Source: Flavobacteriaceae bacterium
GTDB taxonomy: Bacteria; Bacteroidota; Bacteroidia; Flavobacteriales; Flavobacteriaceae
Direction of reading: 5' to 3'
Length of the DNA stretch: 8,039 nt
Assembly: GCA_015493405.1 (NCBI GenBank)
Contig: WGDF01000137.1
Coordinates: 1-8,039 of the forward strand
The notes under the pieces were generated by a model. It was not told the DNA's origin and ran no database searches. It worked only from the letters and a program-made list of their open reading frames with translations. Made by a program: the position numbers and the translations under genes. Shown here piece by piece: positions 5,484-8,039 of the stretch (positions within the stretch are counted from its first letter, which is position 1; each line of letters starts with the position of its first letter).

Positions 5484-6371
5484 ATGTCAAAAGCTGTTGT
5501 TTTATTGAATATGGGTGCTGCCAGAAGTGCCGGAGAACTCAGACAATTCTTGTTTAATATGTTTTTGGACACACGTATTATAGCCTCACCTATACGCTAT
5601 TTCTTAGCCCCTTTTATAGCGCAAACCCGTTATAAAAAAGTCTGGCAAAAATATGAATGGATTGGTGGCAGTCGTTTATATCAAATTACGGAAAATTTAG
5701 CCGATAAATTACAAGATCAATTAGAAACGGATGTCATTTATGCTATGCGTTATACCAAGCCCAATCTGCAAGAAGTCATACAAGGCTATGATGATTTAAT
5801 TTTATTGCCTTTGTATCCGCAATATTCGACGACTACGGTTCAAAGTAGTTTAGATGTGTTGAAAAAAATAAAATTTAAAGGACAAATAAGCATTGTCAAA
5901 CCTTTTTACGACTCTGAATCCTTTAACCGCCTCATTGCCGAAAAAATAAAAAATGAAATAGCAAATCTGCAGGATAAACATTTGATATTTACCGCTCATG
6001 GCTTACCGCAAAAAATAGTGGATCAAGGTGACCCCTATCCCCATCAAATTGAAGCACAAGTCAGTCTGTTAAAAAATATATTACCTTCTTTTAAAAGTGT
6101 CAGCCTGGCTTATCAATCCCGCTTTGGCAACCAACCTTGGCTCCAACCCTATTTGGATGATATTTTACCCCAATTTAAAAATAAAAATGTAGTTATATAT
6201 CCTTTATCATTTATGATTGACAACTCCGAAACCGATTTGGAATTACAAATAGAATATGCTGAAAAAGCTAAAAGATATGGTATTAATCAATATGAAGTTG
6301 TTGCTTGTCCTAATGATGCCCCTCAAACACTAGATTTTTTGGTCAATTTATTAAAAACTTACGGGGCTTAA
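5484..6371 (+). CDS. hemH: Ferrochelatase HemH, short and divergent
   Basis: Ferrochelatase inserts Fe2+ into a porphyrin, the last or next-to-last step of haem synthesis. The 295 residues begin MSKAVVLLNMG, the standard N-terminus, followed by FLFNMFLDTRII, AMRYTKPNLQEVI (87-99), LLPLYPQYSTTT (107-118), FTAHGLPQKIVDQGDPYP (169-186) with the catalytic His172, AYQSRFGNQPWLQPYLDD (209-226), and SFMIDNSETDLELQIEY (242-258) with the conserved Glu249. Several positions depart from the usual pattern: IGGSRLYQIT in place of IGGGSPLxxIT, TAHGLP in place of SAHSLP, and DNSET in place of DHxET. Family members usually have about 310-350 residues. The active-site His and Glu remain, so activity is likely. 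I chose ATG 5484 over GTG 5466 because the family starts there and the GTG overlaps the promoter box. No other haem gene is in the window. It is divergent from the metal transporter. Confidence 0.88.
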   Translation: MSKAVVLLNMGAARSAGELRQFLFNMFLDTRIIASPIRYFLAPFIAQTRYKKVWQKYEWIGGSRLYQITENLADKLQDQLETDVIYAMRYTKPNLQEVIQGYDDLILLPLYPQYSTTTVQSSLDVLKKIKFKGQISIVKPFYDSESFNRLIAEKIKNEIANLQDKHLIFTAHGLPQKIVDQGDPYPHQIEAQVSLLKNILPSFKSVSLAYQSRFGNQPWLQPYLDDILPQFKNKNVVIYPLSFMIDNSETDLELQIEYAEKAKRYGINQYEVVACPNDAPQTLDFLVNLLKTYGA

Positions 6372-6443
6372 AAATTAAGGAATTGAAAATTATAAAATTG
6401 ATGAATAACTGACAAATTTTATTTTTTTATAAAAAAATTATTA

Positions 6444-6451
6444 TACTTTTG
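6444..6451 (+). promoter_or_regulatory. Predicted -7 promoter box of nhaD
   Basis: TACTTTTG matches TAnnTTTG exactly and lies 31 bp before the nhaD ATG, so the leader would be about 25 bases and contains no Shine-Dalgarno sequence. The -33 region has no TTG but an AT-only perfect palindrome (6421-6438). No GC-rich terminator follows hemH, so nhaD may also receive read-through from hemH. Confidence 0.5.
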
Positions 6452-6482
6452 TTACGCAACAATAAAAAAATACAACTCAATT

Positions 6483-7859
6483 ATGGCGAATATATTAATT
6501 TTACTTTTTGTGCTTGGCTACATTGCTATAGCCACCGAGCATTCTTTGAAATTGGATAAAACAGTACCGGCTTTATTAACTGCCGCTATTCTATGGGCAT
6601 TATTAGCTATAGGATTTCACGAAGGGTGGTTTTCAATCATCGATCCCGAAGGTCATGTTTACAATTATTTAAAAGGTGGCGAAGCTGCCCAAGAAGGTTT
6701 TCATACAACTTTAATGCACCATTTGGCTAAAACAGCCGAGATCTTAGTTTTCTTGACCGGTGCTATGACAATTGTTGAAATTATTGATTTACACCGTGGT
6801 TTTGAAGTGCTGAAAGAATATGTCAAAACCAATAGCAAACGCAAGTTATTATGGATTATCGGTATATTATCATTTTTCTTATCAGCCGTCATTGACAACT
6901 TAACAGCCACTATTGTCCTTATAACTTTACTGAGAAAATTAGTTAAAGATCGCAACACCCGCTTGTGGTTTGCCGGTTTAATTGTTATTGCAGCCAATGC
7001 AGGTGGTGCGTGGTCTCCCATAGGCGATGTAACCACAACTATGTTATGGATTGCCAAAAAGGTATCTGCCGGCGGCTTAATGGAACATGTTTTTATTCCA
7101 TCTATTTTAAATTTTATGATTCCTTTTGGAATTGCCTCTTTTTTACCCATTTTTAATGGCAAAGTTAAAGCTGAAAAAGATGATCCAAATTTTGAGAAAA
7201 CTGAAAAATTGCTCAGTAGCAAAACTATGTTGTATCTGGGCTTAGGCATGATATTATTTGTGCCTATTTTTAAAACCGTAACACATCTTCCGCCATATCT
7301 CGGCATGATGTTATCGCTTGGGATTGTATGGTTGGTATCTGAATACATTCACCCTGAAGAAGATTTTACCGAAGAACGCAAACATTTGTATTCGGCTCAT
7401 AAAGCTCTCTCGCGCATTGAAATGTCCAGTATTTTGTTTTTCTTAGGTATTCTTTTGGCAGTAGGTGCATTAGAAGCACTGGTCTATGGTTCTATTAACG
7501 GTGTGGATATGGGCTCTCTACGTTATTTAGCTGAAGTCTTACAGCAAACCTTACCCAATGTCGAAATTGTCGTGGTATTACTGGGAATCTTATCCTCTAT
7601 TGTAGATAATGTACCATTGGTGGCTGCTTCTATGGGAATGTTTGATTACCCTACAGATAATATTATATGGCATATGATTGCTTATTCTGCCGGAACCGGT
7701 GGTAGTATATTAATCATTGGATCAGCTGCAGGCGTGGCTGCTATGGGAATGGAAAAAATTAATTTTTTCTGGTATATGAAAAAAATAACTTGGTTGGCTT
7801 TTCTCGGTTTCTTATCGGGTTTTCTCGCCTTTTGGATTGAAAGATTGTTGATTTATTAA
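6483..7859 (+). CDS. nhaD: Na+/H+ antiporter, NhaD type
   Basis: This inner-membrane antiporter expels Na+ (or Li+) in exchange for protons and supports salt and alkaline pH tolerance. It has 458 residues and about eleven to thirteen hydrophobic segments. The NhaD hallmarks are clear: FFLSAVIDNLTATIVLITLL (131-150), IAANAGGAWSPIGDVTTTML (169-188), and in the second half SSIVDNVPLVAASMGM (371-386) and YSAGTGGSILIIGSAAGVAA (401-420). The two DN pairs (138-139 and 375-376) lie in matching broken-helix positions of the two halves of an ion-transporter superfamily fold. A charged, probably cytosolic loop is at 228-246, and another acidic one at 291-312. The N-terminus is a membrane helix, not a cleaved signal. 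The ATG at 6483 is the first in frame after the promoter box. It is a single-gene unit ended by the terminator at 7875-7910. The family assignment is firm; ion preference is not visible. Confidence 0.95.
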   Translation: MANILILLFVLGYIAIATEHSLKLDKTVPALLTAAILWALLAIGFHEGWFSIIDPEGHVYNYLKGGEAAQEGFHTTLMHHLAKTAEILVFLTGAMTIVEIIDLHRGFEVLKEYVKTNSKRKLLWIIGILSFFLSAVIDNLTATIVLITLLRKLVKDRNTRLWFAGLIVIAANAGGAWSPIGDVTTTMLWIAKKVSAGGLMEHVFIPSILNFMIPFGIASFLPIFNGKVKAEKDDPNFEKTEKLLSSKTMLYLGLGMILFVPIFKTVTHLPPYLGMMLSLGIVWLVSEYIHPEEDFTEERKHLYSAHKALSRIEMSSILFFLGILLAVGALEALVYGSINGVDMGSLRYLAEVLQQTLPNVEIVVVLLGILSSIVDNVPLVAASMGMFDYPTDNIIWHMIAYSAGTGGSILIIGSAAGVAAMGMEKINFFWYMKKITWLAFLGFLSGFLAFWIERLLIY

Positions 7860-7874
7860 ACTTGAAATAATTGC

Positions 7875-7910
7875 AAAAAAAATCCCGAAATTAACTTCGG
7901 GATTTTTTTT
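7875..7910. terminator. Bidirectional intrinsic terminator
   Basis: Bases 7875-7889 (eight As, then TCCCGAA) pair perfectly with 7896-7910 (TTCGGGA, then eight Ts), a 15-bp stem with a 6-base loop. The A-tract on one side and T-tract on the other make it work in both directions. It lies 15 bp after the nhaD stop and 11 bp beyond the end of the leftward gene at the right edge, so it serves both convergent genes. Confidence 0.9.
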
Positions 7911-7921
7911 ATAAATAAGTT

Positions 7922-8038
7922 TTATCTCCTTCTATTTTTGGTATGTTTTCTTACCTTTAAATCCTTTTTTCCGGGTTCGGGTTGTCTATAATAGTAGTTA
8001 TCACCATCCTCTTCATCATCATAATTATAATTTTGATC
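7922..8038 (-). CDS. C-terminal tail of an unidentified protein (5' end outside window)
   Basis: On the minus strand the frame is open from the right edge to the TAA at 7924-7922, encoding 38 visible residues. They start with an acidic, Tyr/Asn-rich stretch (QNYNYDDEEDGDNYYY) and end in a strongly basic tail (GKKDLKVRKHTKNRRR). The strong terminator 11 bp beyond the stop, placed as expected for a leftward gene, supports it being a real gene end. Such low-complexity charged tails occur on RNA-binding and many other proteins, so I do not name a function. Confidence 0.6.
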   Translation of the reverse strand, partial: DQNYNYDDEEDGDNYYYRQPEPGKKDLKVRKHTKNRRR

Positions 8039-8039
8039 C

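Noticed and set aside
6701..7348. Long minus-strand open frame (215 codons)
   Set aside because: It lies wholly inside nhaD, whose protein is clearly recognisable; its translation has no family features and reflects the codon bias of the opposite strand.

Overview
The window looks like a chromosomal segment of a low-GC member of the Bacteroidota, probably near the Flavobacteriia. Three things point there. The left-edge gene belongs to the DUF3570 outer-membrane family common in that phylum. Promoter-like TAnnTTTG boxes (the Bacteroidota sigma -7 consensus) lie before trmD, hemH and nhaD. Start codons lack Shine-Dalgarno sequences and have A/T-rich leaders instead. No species can be named from the sequence alone.

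Layout. Positions 1-730 (+) hold the C-terminal part of a DUF3570 protein whose start is outside the window. It converges on, and overlaps by 21 bp, trmD (710-1408, -). A 134-bp divergent intergenic region separates trmD from a 2-oxo acid dehydrogenase E2 acyltransferase (1543-2856, +), which is followed 28 bp later by a small alpha/beta hydrolase (2885-3541, +). The gene-free stretch 3542-3779 ends in a very strong + strand terminator that may close a small RNA. On the minus strand a two-gene unit follows: a cation diffusion facilitator transporter (4467-5387) and then a lipoprotein-type VanX/DdpX D-Ala-D-Ala dipeptidase (3780-4460, TTG start). Divergent from these is a short, atypical ferrochelatase hemH (5484-6371, +), then an NhaD-type Na+/H+ antiporter (6483-7859, +) with its own promoter box. 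A perfect bidirectional terminator (7875-7910) separates nhaD from the 3' end of an unidentified minus-strand gene running off the right edge (7922-8038).

Taken together these are mostly housekeeping and envelope functions: tRNA modification, acyl-CoA generation, metal and sodium homeostasis, haem synthesis and cell-wall dipeptide cleavage. I see no mobile element, CRISPR array, tRNA or rRNA. I do not see a clear new multi-gene system. The points most worth a second look are the possible small RNA before the 3744-3780 terminator, the divergent ferrochelatase, the dipeptidase lipoprotein starting at TTG six bases behind the metal transporter, and the E2/hydrolase pair.
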